Source: VFKI01 sp033762075 (GTDB taxonomy: Bacteria; Pseudomonadota; Gammaproteobacteria; DSM-16500). Taken from it: a DNA stretch of 64,000 bases. Below the pieces are notes generated by a model that saw nothing but the letters and a program-made list of their open reading frames with translations, had not been told where the DNA came from and made no database searches. Each line of letters starts with the position of its first letter. The stretch's first letter is position 1. The DNA lies in NCBI GenBank assembly GCA_033762075.1, contig JANRLY010000036.1:1-64000 (forward strand), given 5' to 3'. Below, in pieces: positions 17,252-26,107 of this stretch. Position numbers and translations under genes: made by a program.

Positions 17252-17551
17252 ATGAGCCAGTTAGAAGATTTACTGAAAGCTATCAGATCGAACGATGCAA
17301 AAGAAACCAGATATCATGCTCTTGATATCACAGATACTGCATATTACGAATTAATTGCTATTGGGAAAACATTTGGCGCAGATGAACTGATCGAACATCT
17401 CGCAAATAAAATTGTCTCTGATCTTGAGCTTCGGCAAAGAAGCATAGGATATAACAACATTAGTAACAGCTTTAATCGCACAACAACCGTAGGTGAAGAA
17501 TTTAACAAAGAAATCAACAGAGCGATTCCATCTCTCAATAAAATGAAATAA
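17252..17551 (+). CDS. Small unknown protein, 99 residues
   Basis: I chose ATG 17252 because GGGAGGGG stands just before it; an earlier in-frame codon at 17213 lacks a site. The protein (MSQLEDLLKAIRSNDAKETR) is mainly helical, acidic in the first half, with a polar Asn/Thr-rich part and a basic end. No signal peptide or membrane segment. It converges with pilT, 8 bp away. No family recognised. Confidence 0.6.
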   Translation: MSQLEDLLKAIRSNDAKETRYHALDITDTAYYELIAIGKTFGADELIEHLANKIVSDLELRQRSIGYNNISNSFNRTTTVGEEFNKEINRAIPSLNKMK

Positions 17552-17559
17552 ATATTTCC

Positions 17560-18609
17560 TCAAACTGTCATTTTGACTTGTCTTGCCAGATCTCTGTTTG
17601 CCGAAAATTGATTAGCAGCTTCAGGGCTAATCAATTGTTGACTGACTAATTCAGATAATGACTGATCTAGCGTGCACATACCGTGCACGCTACCCGTTTG
17701 AATGGCCGAATAAATTTGTGCAACTTTATCTTCACGAATTAAATTACGAATCGCAGAGGTACCCAGCATGATTTCAAATGCAGCAACTCGACCAGCGTTT
17801 AAACTAGGAAGTAAGGTTTGACAAATCACCGCCTGTAGCGATTCAGCTAACATATTGCGAATCATATTTTTTTCACCCGCAGGAAAAACATCAATAATGC
17901 GATTCACTGTACGCGCAGCTGAAGCGGTGTGCAACGTCGCAAGCACTAAATGGCCTGTTTCTGCAGCAGTTAATGCTAAACGAATGGTTTCTAAATCCCG
18001 CATTTCACCAATCAATATCACATCGGGATCTTCACGCAACGCAGAACGCAATGCTGTAGCATAATCTTGTGTATCGCGATGCACCTGACGTTGATTGATT
18101 AATGCGCGTTTGCTGTGATGAATAAACTCAATGGGATCTTCAATGGTAATAATATGACACGCATTGTGTTGATTAATTTCCTGCACCATCGCCGCTAACG
18201 TTGTACTTTTTCCTGAACCTGTCGGACCTGTCACTAAAATTAAACCATTCGACAAAGATAATAATGATTTCATTTTTTGTGGCAACTTTAATTCATCGAG
18301 CGTAGGAATATGCTCAGGAATCACACGAAACACTGCTGCCATGCCATTGGCTTGACGAAAAACATTCACACGAAATCGTGCAAGATCTGGCACATACAAT
18401 GAAAAATCCGCCTCTAATGCAGCATCCAAATCAATTTGTTGCGTGCTTTTTATCATCTCAATAATTTGATGATGATGAAGCTCTGAAAATTCATTCATAT
18501 GCACTAAATCGCCGTGCACTCTCAATAACGGTGATAAGCCAGCCGATAAATGAATATCAGATGCATTTTTTTGAACGCCAAGGCGGAGTATATTTTCGAG
18601 TAAAACCAC
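17560..18609 (-). CDS. pilT: Type IV pilus retraction ATPase PilT
   Basis: Hexameric ATPase that depolymerises type IV pili (twitching, DNA uptake). The 349 residues contain the N-terminal KNASDIHLSAG, Walker A GPTGSGKS (128-135), the Asp box IITIEDPIE, Walker B DVILIGEMRD, the His box TGHLVLATLHT, and the PilT-typical AIRNLIRED near the C-terminus. The start is a GTG placed 3 bp after the stop of the upstream unknown gene. No other pilus gene is in the window. Confidence 0.93.
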   Translation of the reverse strand: MVLLENILRLGVQKNASDIHLSAGLSPLLRVHGDLVHMNEFSELHHHQIIEMIKSTQQIDLDAALEADFSLYVPDLARFRVNVFRQANGMAAVFRVIPEHIPTLDELKLPQKMKSLLSLSNGLILVTGPTGSGKSTTLAAMVQEINQHNACHIITIEDPIEFIHHSKRALINQRQVHRDTQDYATALRSALREDPDVILIGEMRDLETIRLALTAAETGHLVLATLHTASAARTVNRIIDVFPAGEKNMIRNMLAESLQAVICQTLLPSLNAGRVAAFEIMLGTSAIRNLIREDKVAQIYSAIQTGSVHGMCTLDQSLSELVSQQLISPEAANQFSANRDLARQVKMTV

Positions 18610-18612
18610 ACA

Positions 18613-19368
18613 TTAAGCCCCATATAAAAAATAATTTTTCTCCTCTTGCTCTTGATGAATAATCTCTCCAGCTGCTTTTTTAAACAAAGAGAAATTATGT
18701 TGAAATGACGCAGGACGAGGCACAAACGTCACGAAAGCACCCAGGCCAGTTAATGAGATTGCACCAAACGCTTCACCCAAGAGACACATATTATCTGCAA
18801 CAGAAGGTGAATCTGTATACGATTTAAGATACTCATAAGCTTGATACCCTAAATAACCTGCTCCCGCTAACAAACCCAGCCCCAAGAATCTTTGAGCAAA
18901 GGTACGAAAACGATTATGTTTGTCGATTAAGTGAGGATATTCTTCACGATGTGTATCCAACTCGTATAAATATTCATTTAATTGATTTAAATTGGCCTGG
19001 CTTGCTTCCTTCAAAAAATCATCCACTTTCATCAAGCCTTTTAGGCAAAACTCTAACTCTTTTTCAAAACAATCATTTTCGAGCGCGAATTCATCGGCTT
19101 TAAAACCTAACGGATAAAGTGTTTCGGTCAATTGAGTGAGCGCTTGATTGAATATATTTTGGTAATTGTAATTTTTATACTCACGGTCACGCTTAGCAAG
19201 ATCTCTTTGATCATCCAAAAATTTTTGCAAACGCATTGTTTTATCTTCAATTTGACACTTGAGATTAAAAATTGTGGCTTTTTGATTTTGTTTTCTGGCA
19301 TCTTCCGCGATGAGTGTACGACGAGCTTGCGCTAAATCAGAATAAGAAACGATAGCATCAATTGCCAT
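18613..19368 (-). CDS. Unknown membrane protein with N-terminal coiled coil, upstream of pilT
   Basis: ATG at 19368 has GGAG 7 nt before it and gives 251 residues (MAIDAIVSYSDLAQARRTLI). The first 160 or so are charged helices with coiled-coil character. Two hydrophobic segments follow (LGLGLLAGAGYLGYQAYEYL and GEAFGAISLTGLGAFVTFV), then a short polar tail. No signal peptide. It is tightly linked to pilT (3 bp), suggesting co-transcription, but I recognise no pilus function. A host-directed membrane protein is an alternative. Confidence 0.65.
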   Translation of the reverse strand: MAIDAIVSYSDLAQARRTLIAEDARKQNQKATIFNLKCQIEDKTMRLQKFLDDQRDLAKRDREYKNYNYQNIFNQALTQLTETLYPLGFKADEFALENDCFEKELEFCLKGLMKVDDFLKEASQANLNQLNEYLYELDTHREEYPHLIDKHNRFRTFAQRFLGLGLLAGAGYLGYQAYEYLKSYTDSPSVADNMCLLGEAFGAISLTGLGAFVTFVPRPASFQHNFSLFKKAAGEIIHQEQEEKNYFLYGA

Positions 19369-19519
19369 GGTGCAACTCCTTTTATAGTAAGAATCTTTAT
19401 CGAGCAAGCAGCTTACGAGATTTTATTTGGAGTTGCAATAAGCAATAGACAGCCTGGATCCCGTATAAATGCTACGCATTTTACGGATTAACTTTTGCTT
19501 TAAACAAAATATTATAGTT

Positions 19520-19548
19520 AAAAAAAAGCGCTCGATATTCTGAGCGCC
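19520..19548 (-). terminator. Terminator after the glycine-zipper lipoprotein
   Basis: On the minus strand GCGCTC and GAGCGC form a stem (19547-19542 with 19533-19528) followed by eight T, placed just beyond the stop of the gene at 19567. Between here and 19368 there is only a degraded palindromic repeat (about 19452-19490). Confidence 0.8.
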
Positions 19549-19566
19549 CTATAAATCAAAATAAAC

Positions 19567-20034
19567 TTAAGCTTTGACTGTATACCAACTACCATCTGAT
19601 CGATAGCATGCAGTACCATTATATGAATCTGCAGCACCGGCATGTTTTGCTATAAAATGATAATTTCGACAATTAGGATTACCATTCACAGTGAAATAAT
19701 CGCTTGTCGGTGTCATCGTATAATCCGTCGCAGTTTTCTTGTTGGTCCATTTTGCAGGTTGATTGGTGTCATTGCTTAATGCTTTATAACTTTGAACTTG
19801 GTCAGAATGATCCATTGAATTACCGATCTTACCGCCAATTAAAGCACCGACAATTGCACCTACGCCTATTGCTGCAACTTGACCCGCCCCTGCGCCAACG
19901 AAGCTTCCTGCCACGCCGCCAAGAACTGCGCCAGTGACTACACCGAGTGTCGTATTTTCACTTTGTGTATTAGAGGCACATCCTGCCAATCCAATCATCG
20001 ATATCAACGTTAAACGTACCAGTGTGCATTTCAT
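19567..20034 (-). CDS. Glycine-zipper outer-membrane lipoprotein (17-kDa antigen type)
   Basis: 155 residues: signal peptide with lipobox LAGC (Cys19), then a glycine-zipper hairpin of two hydrophobic stretches (VVTGAVLGGVAGSFVGAGAG and IGVGAIVGALIGGKIG), then a C-terminal domain ending in a YRSDGSWY motif. This is the layout of the rickettsial 17-kDa surface antigen / SlyB-like family. Two cysteines (NPNCRNY, GTACYRS) may pair. Follows the BON-protein gene by 21 bp; both probably serve the envelope under stress. Confidence 0.8.
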   Translation of the reverse strand: MKCTLVRLTLISMIGLAGCASNTQSENTTLGVVTGAVLGGVAGSFVGAGAGQVAAIGVGAIVGALIGGKIGNSMDHSDQVQSYKALSNDTNQPAKWTNKKTATDYTMTPTSDYFTVNGNPNCRNYHFIAKHAGAADSYNGTACYRSDGSWYTVKA

Positions 20035-20055
20035 ATCAGTATCCTCTCATCTGTC

Positions 20056-20613
20056 TTAACCAGAAATTTGCACGTTTGTTTTAACATCTTTTACACCACT
20101 TACTGCACTTGCAATGGTTTTTGCTGTATCAATTTGCGTTTGATTATCTGCAGTACCCGATAATGAGACAACGCCATTATTAGTTTCAACATGAATGCTC
20201 AGTGTAGCGATATCTTTATCGCCAAATATTTTTTCCTGGATAAATAAACCTTTGATCTTAGCAGTGATCAAAGAATCGCTTAATAAATGCTGGCTGCCTT
20301 TCACTGTTAATCGACTTGCATCAACATCTTTCACTGCAGGAATAGATTGTGCAAGTGAGACAGCTGTATAAGCTTGATCATTTGAATTTACATCACCAGA
20401 TAGCGACACAACACCATTTAAAGTTGAAACATTGATCTTGCTACCTTTCAAGGCATTGCTAGATTCAAAAGTAGTATTTACGGTATTGGTAATCGAAGTA
20501 TCTGTTGGCGCCGCTGTTGCTGAAACAGCTGACATTTCATCTGCAAAAACTGACCCTGAAAATAATAAACAAATAGAAACAATTGCGAGTTTAAGAAATC
20601 GAATGATAGACAT
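20056..20613 (-). CDS. Periplasmic BON-domain protein (OsmY-like)
   Basis: The 185 residues have a signal peptide ending SGSVFA and two BON domains, seen as the repeated core GVVSLSGDVNSNDQAYTA and GVVSLSGTADNQTQIDTA, each followed by VKDV. OsmY-like proteins act in the periplasm under osmotic or envelope stress, and BON domains bind phospholipids. AAGGAG stands 7 nt before the ATG. First gene of a two-gene unit with the glycine-zipper lipoprotein. Confidence 0.88.
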   Translation of the reverse strand: MSIIRFLKLAIVSICLLFSGSVFADEMSAVSATAAPTDTSITNTVNTTFESSNALKGSKINVSTLNGVVSLSGDVNSNDQAYTAVSLAQSIPAVKDVDASRLTVKGSQHLLSDSLITAKIKGLFIQEKIFGDKDIATLSIHVETNNGVVSLSGTADNQTQIDTAKTIASAVSGVKDVKTNVQISG

Positions 20614-20805
20614 ATAACAACTCCTTGCTCAATTCCATAGCGAAATTAATTGTTTGACGACCTTACTATTTTGATCCTTTCTAATTGGGTTTGCCATGAC
20701 AGCACTTACGAATCATTGACTTTCTATTTGAAAAAACAGAGAAAATTTAAATAAAAAATCTTTTTCAGCACATAAATTGATGATAATTTTTACAATCGCT
20801 TGCAG

Positions 20806-20850
20806 GAGCATTGACTCTCTGAGTATCTGTCAATAAGATGCTCATTTTTC
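20806..20850 (+). promoter_or_regulatory. Hairpin with T-run in front of the deaminase gene
   Basis: GAGCAT (20806-20811) pairs with ATGCTC (20838-20843) and TTGAC with GTCAA inside it. The hairpin is followed by ATTTTTC and ends 20 bp before the ATG. It resembles an attenuator or terminator. No plus-strand gene lies upstream, so it would act on the leader of this gene. I do not recognise a riboswitch. The rest of 20614-20805 shows no clear feature. Confidence 0.4.
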
Positions 20851-20863
20851 TGAGGATTTTTCC

Positions 20864-22186
20864 ATGAAAGCTGTTGATCAGATTATTTCCGCGCGTTGGA
20901 TCATGACGGGTGAAGCAAACACCTCTCCTCTAGAAAATCATACGCTTGTCATACACCAAGGAAAAATTGAAGCCATTCTCCCAGAAGATCAAGTCGCCGA
21001 AAAATATTCAGCGTCTTCCATACAAAAATTTTCAACGCATGTTATTGCGCCAGGATTGATTAATACACATACACATATTGCGATGAATTATTTTCGCGGA
21101 CTAGCAGATGATTTACCTTTGATGGAATGGTTGAACGAACACATTTGGCCTGCTGAAAAAAAATGGGTGAGTCACGAATTTGTGCGTGATGCTTCTTTAT
21201 TTGCGATGGCAGAAATGATTCGCGGTGGAACAACATGTTTCAATGATATGTATTTTTTCTTGCAAGCCACCGCAGAAGCTGCAGACATTGCTGGTATGCG
21301 TGCGCACATTGGGATGACCGTCATGGAGTTTCCCACAGCATGGGCAAAAAATGCGGATGAATATTTTGCACGTGGCCTTGAATTTTTAGAGCAGTATCGC
21401 AATCATCCTCGCGTAACAACCACGCTCGCGCCACATGCACCCTATACAGTATCTGATGCTACCTTTATGCGCGTCAAAGATATTGCGGAGCAATACGATT
21501 TAAAAATCAATTGTCATTTGCATGAAACAACTGATGAAGTGAATCAATCTCTTGAGCAATTCAAAATGCGCCCGATTGAAAGATTACATAAATTAGGCTT
21601 AATCTCGCCTCGTTTAATTGCGATCCATATGACTGCGCTAGAAAATGCTGATTTTGATATTTTAGCGAAAGGAAAACCAAGCGTCGTTCATTGCCCAGAA
21701 TCCAATATGAAATTAGCGAGCGGCGTATGCCCTGTCACACACTTACAATCTTTAGGATTAAATGTTGCACTCGGCACCGATGGTGCAGCCAGTAATAATG
21801 ATTTAGATATGATTTCAGAAATGCGTTCAGCCGCATTACTTGCAAAAGTGTCTACACGTGATCCACAAGCGTTATCTGCACAGCACGCCTTTTCATTAGC
21901 CACTATAAATGGCGCGAAAGCCTTAGGCGTTGATCATTTCACAGGTTCATTACAAAAAGGAAAAGCAGCCGATTGTATCGCAATAAAACTTGATGAAATT
22001 GAAACATTACCGCTATATCATCCGACATCACAAATTGTATATGCTGCTTCACGCAATCAAGTCACCGATGTATGGGTTGCAGGAAAGCAACTTTTAAAAA
22101 ATCGCATCTTAACAACATTAGATGAAAGTGAATTGAAGAAATCTGTTCACCGTTGGCAGGAAAAATTGATTCACCAGTATGCATAA
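20864..22186 (+). CDS. mtaD: 5'-methylthioadenosine/S-adenosylhomocysteine deaminase (TRZ/ATZ amidohydrolase)
   Basis: The 440 residues form a metal-dependent amidohydrolase: HTHIAMNYFRGLADDLPLME with the HxH metal pair, the lid segment EHIWPAEKKW, HLHETTDEV, and the catalytic LGTDGAASNNDLDM. The family deaminates methylthioadenosine or S-adenosylhomocysteine; related members act on other adenine or guanine compounds. The start follows TGAGGA by a good distance. The exact substrate rests on family resemblance. Confidence 0.82.
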   Translation: MKAVDQIISARWIMTGEANTSPLENHTLVIHQGKIEAILPEDQVAEKYSASSIQKFSTHVIAPGLINTHTHIAMNYFRGLADDLPLMEWLNEHIWPAEKKWVSHEFVRDASLFAMAEMIRGGTTCFNDMYFFLQATAEAADIAGMRAHIGMTVMEFPTAWAKNADEYFARGLEFLEQYRNHPRVTTTLAPHAPYTVSDATFMRVKDIAEQYDLKINCHLHETTDEVNQSLEQFKMRPIERLHKLGLISPRLIAIHMTALENADFDILAKGKPSVVHCPESNMKLASGVCPVTHLQSLGLNVALGTDGAASNNDLDMISEMRSAALLAKVSTRDPQALSAQHAFSLATINGAKALGVDHFTGSLQKGKAADCIAIKLDEIETLPLYHPTSQIVYAASRNQVTDVWVAGKQLLKNRILTTLDESELKKSVHRWQEKLIHQYA

Positions 22187-22394
22187 ACCGCGTCCGTCGT
22201 CCCGCGACCCTTAGCTTGATGAAGAATTCGCGAGATACAGTGATAAAAAATCTACACCCGCCTTCGTCCCGCGCTTCATGCGCGGGATCCAGTGACAAAA
22301 AAATGGCAACTCAAATGAATCGCGACATGACGATAAAGACTTTTTTATCCTGCTAATTATCTTTACAATGAGGTTTTACTAAGGATGGACTCAA
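22187..22394. repeat. Intergenic GC-palindrome (cgcgggatcca family) and flanks
   Basis: The clear unit is 22264-22294, CGTCCCGCGC / GCGCGGGA ending in ATCCAGTG. A decayed unit lies at about 22192-22225. The same family occurs at 23031-23061, 40300-40497 and 58341-58421. No gene is visible in this 208-bp gap. Confidence 0.65.
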
Positions 22395-22994
22395 ATGAAA
22401 TACTTAATTCCGCTTCTGTGCGCAACAATATTATTTTCGCCCTATGCATTTGCCAAAGATAAACATGCATCCTATTTCAAATCTCTCCAAGCATTAGAGA
22501 AATTACCGAAAGGTGCAACACCCGTCCAACCTGTTAGCGATACAATTAAGAATCAAATTTCACATCTCCTCAACTTACAAAACACTGGCACAACTATTTA
22601 TCGTGGCGATTTTAATCAAGACGGTATCACCGAATATGCAGTCATTACCACTTCGGGTAGCATAGGCGCGCAAACTGTTAATATGTATCGATTTGAAGGA
22701 GGACTCTTATTCAATGAACACTTTGATCAAGCAGTGACTCAATCCTTATTCCCTAAAAAAGATATGTCAAAATTTTATCTGTTTGTCGCTAAGCCTTTTG
22801 CGTTTACTTTAAAAGGTAAAACTTACCTACGCTTTTTGAACGCTTCTTCCAACTATGATAAATATGCATTACGTGTTTGTACGTATCAATGGCATCAAAA
22901 TAATACATTTTCTCTCAGCGGTCCTAATCTTAAATTTGATCAAACAAACGATCAAATCGTCCCAGCCGATGATTGTTTAACAAAGCACGCTTGA
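22395..22994 (+). CDS. Unknown secreted protein, 199 residues
   Basis: A signal peptide (MKYLIPLLCATILFSPYAFA) is followed by a globular beta-rich domain. DFNQDGITEYAVIT resembles a calcium-type FG-GAP/dockerin-like loop as found in many VCBS-like periplasmic proteins. Two cysteines near the end may form a disulfide. It stands alone between palindromic repeats. I do not recognise the family. Confidence 0.65.
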   Translation: MKYLIPLLCATILFSPYAFAKDKHASYFKSLQALEKLPKGATPVQPVSDTIKNQISHLLNLQNTGTTIYRGDFNQDGITEYAVITTSGSIGAQTVNMYRFEGGLLFNEHFDQAVTQSLFPKKDMSKFYLFVAKPFAFTLKGKTYLRFLNASSNYDKYALRVCTYQWHQNNTFSLSGPNLKFDQTNDQIVPADDCLTKHA

Positions 22995-23030
22995 TTTTCA
23001 ATCTTGTCATCCTGCTCTATCCACTGTGTT

Positions 23031-23061
23031 ATCCCGTGCATGTTTTTAGCGCGGGATGACA
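23031..23061. repeat. GC-palindrome upstream of ndk
   Basis: ATCCCGTGCATG and AGCGCGGGATGACA form an imperfect hairpin of the cgcgggat family in the gap between the secreted protein gene and ndk. Confidence 0.6.
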
Positions 23062-23114
23062 GCGTTGGTTGTATAGGTATATAATGCGCCCACTCAAAAA
23101 TCCTTGGAGAAGCC

Positions 23115-23561
23115 ATGTCTACCGAAAGAACCTTATCTATTATTAAGCCAGACGCTATTGCTAAAAATTTAATTGGTGAAATCAACCGCCGCTTTGAAGC
23201 TGCGGGTTTACGTATAGTCGCCAGCAAAATGCTGCGTTTGAGCCAAAAACAAGCAGAAGACTTCTACAACATCCACCGCGAACGCCCTTTTTTCAAGGCC
23301 TTAGTGGCTTTTATGAGCTCAGGCCCTGTTTTGGTGCAAGTCTTAGAGGGTGACCAAGCTATCCGTAAAAACCGCGACATCATGGGCGCCACCAACCCTT
23401 CAGAGGCCGCCAAAGGCACGATTAGGGCCGACTTTGCAGACTCTATCGACCACAATGCGGTTCATGGCTCAGACTCCTCTGAAACAGCTCGCGTTGAAAT
23501 TGCTTACTTCTTTAAACCCGAAGAAATTGTCACTTACGTTTCTGCCACCGAGCTCGCTTAA
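23115..23561 (+). CDS. ndk: Nucleoside diphosphate kinase
   Basis: Transfers phosphate from ATP to nucleoside diphosphates. The 148 residues start MSTERTLSIIKPDAIAKN and hold the active-site histidine in NAVHGSDSSETA, the family signature. CTTGGAG stands 7 nt before the ATG. It is a few residues longer than E. coli Ndk because of the tail KPEEIVTYVSATELA. rlmN follows after 4 bp, an arrangement common in gammaproteobacteria. Confidence 0.97.
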   Translation: MSTERTLSIIKPDAIAKNLIGEINRRFEAAGLRIVASKMLRLSQKQAEDFYNIHRERPFFKALVAFMSSGPVLVQVLEGDQAIRKNRDIMGATNPSEAAKGTIRADFADSIDHNAVHGSDSSETARVEIAYFFKPEEIVTYVSATELA

Positions 23562-23565
23562 TCTT

Positions 23566-24708
23566 ATGTCCGCTTCACCTACCCCAGCAAACCGCACCAA
23601 TCTATTAGGGCTTGATAAAAAAGCCCTGATGGATTTTTTTGCGAGTCTAGGTGAGCCGGCATGGCGTGCCACCCAAGTATTGCAATGGATTCATTTTCAA
23701 GGTGTACGCGACATTGATACAATGAGCAACTTAAGTAAAGCCCTTCGCGCCAAACTGATCCCGCTCACAGAAATCAAACCACCTGAAGTGGCATACGAAA
23801 GTACAGCGCCCGATGGCACTCACAAATGGATTATCCGTTTAGCCGATGGCAATAAAATCGAAACTGTTTTTATTCCAGAAAAAACACGCGGCACTTTATG
23901 TGTATCATCGCAAGCGGGCTGCACATTAAATTGCGATTTTTGTTCGACAGGTAAACAAGGTTTTAATCGCAATTTAACAACAGCAGAAATCATTGGCCAA
24001 GTATGGATTGCTGCACGCAGTCTTTCTAAAAATAATGGTTTACATGATCATGCCATCACAAACGTTGTGATGATGGGCATGGGTGAACCGTTATTAAATT
24101 TTGATAATGTTGTCGCTGCAATGGATATCATGCTTGACGATCATGCTTATGGATTATCAAAACGTCGCGTGACATTGAGCACCGCCGGTGTCATTCCCGC
24201 CATGAAAGCTTTACGCGAAGTGAGCGATGTTGCATTAGCCGTTTCATTGCATGCACCGAATGATACTTTACGCAATCAACTCGTACCGCTCAACAAAAAA
24301 TATCCACTCAAAGAGCTAATGCAAGTGTGTCGCGATTATTTTAAAGATGAGCCGCGACGTTATGTCACCATGGAATATGTGATGTTAGCCGGTGTTAATG
24401 ATTCTCCAAAACATGCAGAAGAACTCATTAAACTTTTAAAAAATGTACCAGCGAAAGTCAATCTCATTCCATTTAATCCATTTCCTGGCACACAGTATCA
24501 ACGCTCCGATGCTGAAACCATCGATCGATTTCGTCAGCAATTATATGATGCGGGCATTAATGCAATCACACGCAAAACGCGCGGCGAAAAAATTGATGCT
24601 GCTTGCGGTCAATTAGTCGGACAAATTCAAGATCGCACACGGCGAAGTGAAAGATTTAAAATAGCGATCAAACAGCCTTCCGCAAACACTCCGCCCTCTC
24701 AGGCGTAG
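23566..24708 (+). CDS. rlmN: Dual-specificity 23S rRNA/tRNA adenine-C2 methyltransferase RlmN
   Basis: Radical-SAM enzyme that methylates A2503 of 23S rRNA and A37 of some tRNAs. The start at 23566 gives MSASPTPANRTNLLGLDKKA and 380 residues; the longer open frame inside ndk is not used. The [4Fe-4S] motif is C119-x3-C123-x2-C126 in GCTLNCDFCSTG. Late conserved segments include VMMGMGEPLLNFD, SLHAPND and GVNDSPKHAEEL. The 3' end overlaps the convergent gene at 24668 by 41 bp. Confidence 0.96.
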   Translation: MSASPTPANRTNLLGLDKKALMDFFASLGEPAWRATQVLQWIHFQGVRDIDTMSNLSKALRAKLIPLTEIKPPEVAYESTAPDGTHKWIIRLADGNKIETVFIPEKTRGTLCVSSQAGCTLNCDFCSTGKQGFNRNLTTAEIIGQVWIAARSLSKNNGLHDHAITNVVMMGMGEPLLNFDNVVAAMDIMLDDHAYGLSKRRVTLSTAGVIPAMKALREVSDVALAVSLHAPNDTLRNQLVPLNKKYPLKELMQVCRDYFKDEPRRYVTMEYVMLAGVNDSPKHAEELIKLLKNVPAKVNLIPFNPFPGTQYQRSDAETIDRFRQQLYDAGINAITRKTRGEKIDAACGQLVGQIQDRTRRSERFKIAIKQPSANTPPSQA

Positions 24709-26092
24709 CACGTGAAATTTGATGCTCCCATAATTCTCGCGCGATGAATTTGAAAAGCTCTGGATAGCGATAGGCTCTTTGCGTAATAAACGCATCTAAC
24801 TCAGTGGTGATATGGCTCTTAGGATACCCATTTTTAACATGATCAATCGACCGCTCCATAACAATCAAAAAGGATTTAGCCAATTCCCTTGTGCCGCAAG
24901 TATTTAATGCCTGCTCGTCAGCTCTATAAAACACACTTGAATCAGTATTATGAAATTCAGCATAAGGCATATCACACATAATATCTTTAGCTGCACGAGG
25001 TAATTTTGCATTCTGCTTCCAATCACCAAATCCACTTTTTTTCAATCTTTCTGTTGTGTCATCTTGATAACGAGAATAGTCAATCGCTGGCCTATAATGA
25101 GAATCTTTTATTAACTTAAAAAATATTTGAATATCTTTTCCAACACGCTTCATTAATTGCATTTCTCTATTATTACGCTGAGCTTTGGGTTTATTCAACA
25201 AGTCAATCGCCTCACTTAAATTCCGGATACGCTGCTCCACGCCTAACAACATTTTCTCCACCCTCACAAAATCATTATAATCACTTTTATCTATTTTATG
25301 ATCAGTAAAAAATCCATAATTGAATGAGTTATCTAGACGCGTATTATCTTCGCCAACAAAGAAATAAACTTCATTATGAAAGTTATCTCTCCCATTCACT
25401 GCGTGTTCTAGCTCATGACTACAGACTTCACCCAATGTATTAAGATTTATGTCACGACAGCCAGCCTTTAAATGCACACTGTAACTATTAGGAAGATAAC
25501 AAAAATCACCATCACCACATGGCAGACCAACATCTATAACAATTTTAAATTCATCCCAATTTAATAATGCATCAATTTTACATTGCTCTAGCCCACCGCT
25601 TAAATACAATTGGGTGATGCTTTCAATAAGCTGATCTCTATCAGCTGCAAATAATTTTTCTTCGCCTTCGTTATAAGCATTTGGCGCTGCAATAATTTTT
25701 GCACCAATTTTTTCATGCAATTCACGCGCATTGAGCACGACTTGCTCTTCTTGTTCTAAAACATCTGGAGCAGTACATAAATCATAAAGATTTCGATTAC
25801 GAAGTTCTTGTGTCAAGGCAATATCATAAATAGGTTTTTCTTCAAAGAATGGCAAGTCTTGTAGCAATGGCGGGAGAATGGGATCATTGATTGGCTGCAA
25901 GGATCCGTCAGATGTTTTCATTGCATAACGTGCACCAACACTTAAAACAACTGCAGATAATGCAAGCATGCCTAAAATCCAGAAAGAAGTCGATGAATGA
26001 CTTTCTTTCGATTGCACTTGCTCATCGTGTTTCTGCTCATCCACTTGCTGAATTTCTTTATGCACTTTTTTGTGACTTGATTTTTTACTCAT
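24668..26092 (-). CDS. Membrane-anchored protein with HExxH motif, probable metalloprotease, unknown family
   Basis: ATG at 26092 (GAGG upstream) gives 474 residues. The first 35 are Lys/His/Glu/Gln-rich, followed by one membrane segment at about 36-55 (FWILGMLALSAVVLSVGARY) and a large second domain. At about 226-230 is HELEH in the context EVCSHELEHAVNGRDNF, a zincin-type zinc site. Several cysteines near it (CGDGDFCYLP, AGCRD, EVCSH) suggest disulfides, which fits an external domain. The rest is charged and helical. No gluzin or metzincin family recognised. It follows the polytopic protein gene by 15 bp. Confidence 0.7.
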   Translation of the reverse strand: MSKKSSHKKVHKEIQQVDEQKHDEQVQSKESHSSTSFWILGMLALSAVVLSVGARYAMKTSDGSLQPINDPILPPLLQDLPFFEEKPIYDIALTQELRNRNLYDLCTAPDVLEQEEQVVLNARELHEKIGAKIIAAPNAYNEGEEKLFAADRDQLIESITQLYLSGGLEQCKIDALLNWDEFKIVIDVGLPCGDGDFCYLPNSYSVHLKAGCRDINLNTLGEVCSHELEHAVNGRDNFHNEVYFFVGEDNTRLDNSFNYGFFTDHKIDKSDYNDFVRVEKMLLGVEQRIRNLSEAIDLLNKPKAQRNNREMQLMKRVGKDIQIFFKLIKDSHYRPAIDYSRYQDDTTERLKKSGFGDWKQNAKLPRAAKDIMCDMPYAEFHNTDSSVFYRADEQALNTCGTRELAKSFLIVMERSIDHVKNGYPKSHITTELDAFITQRAYRYPELFKFIARELWEHQISRATPERAECLRKAV

Positions 26093-26107
26093 TACACTCA
26101 ATCCTCA

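Noticed and set aside
23350..23565. N-terminal extension of RlmN into ndk
   Set aside because: Runs in another frame through ndk; family similarity begins after the ATG at 23566.
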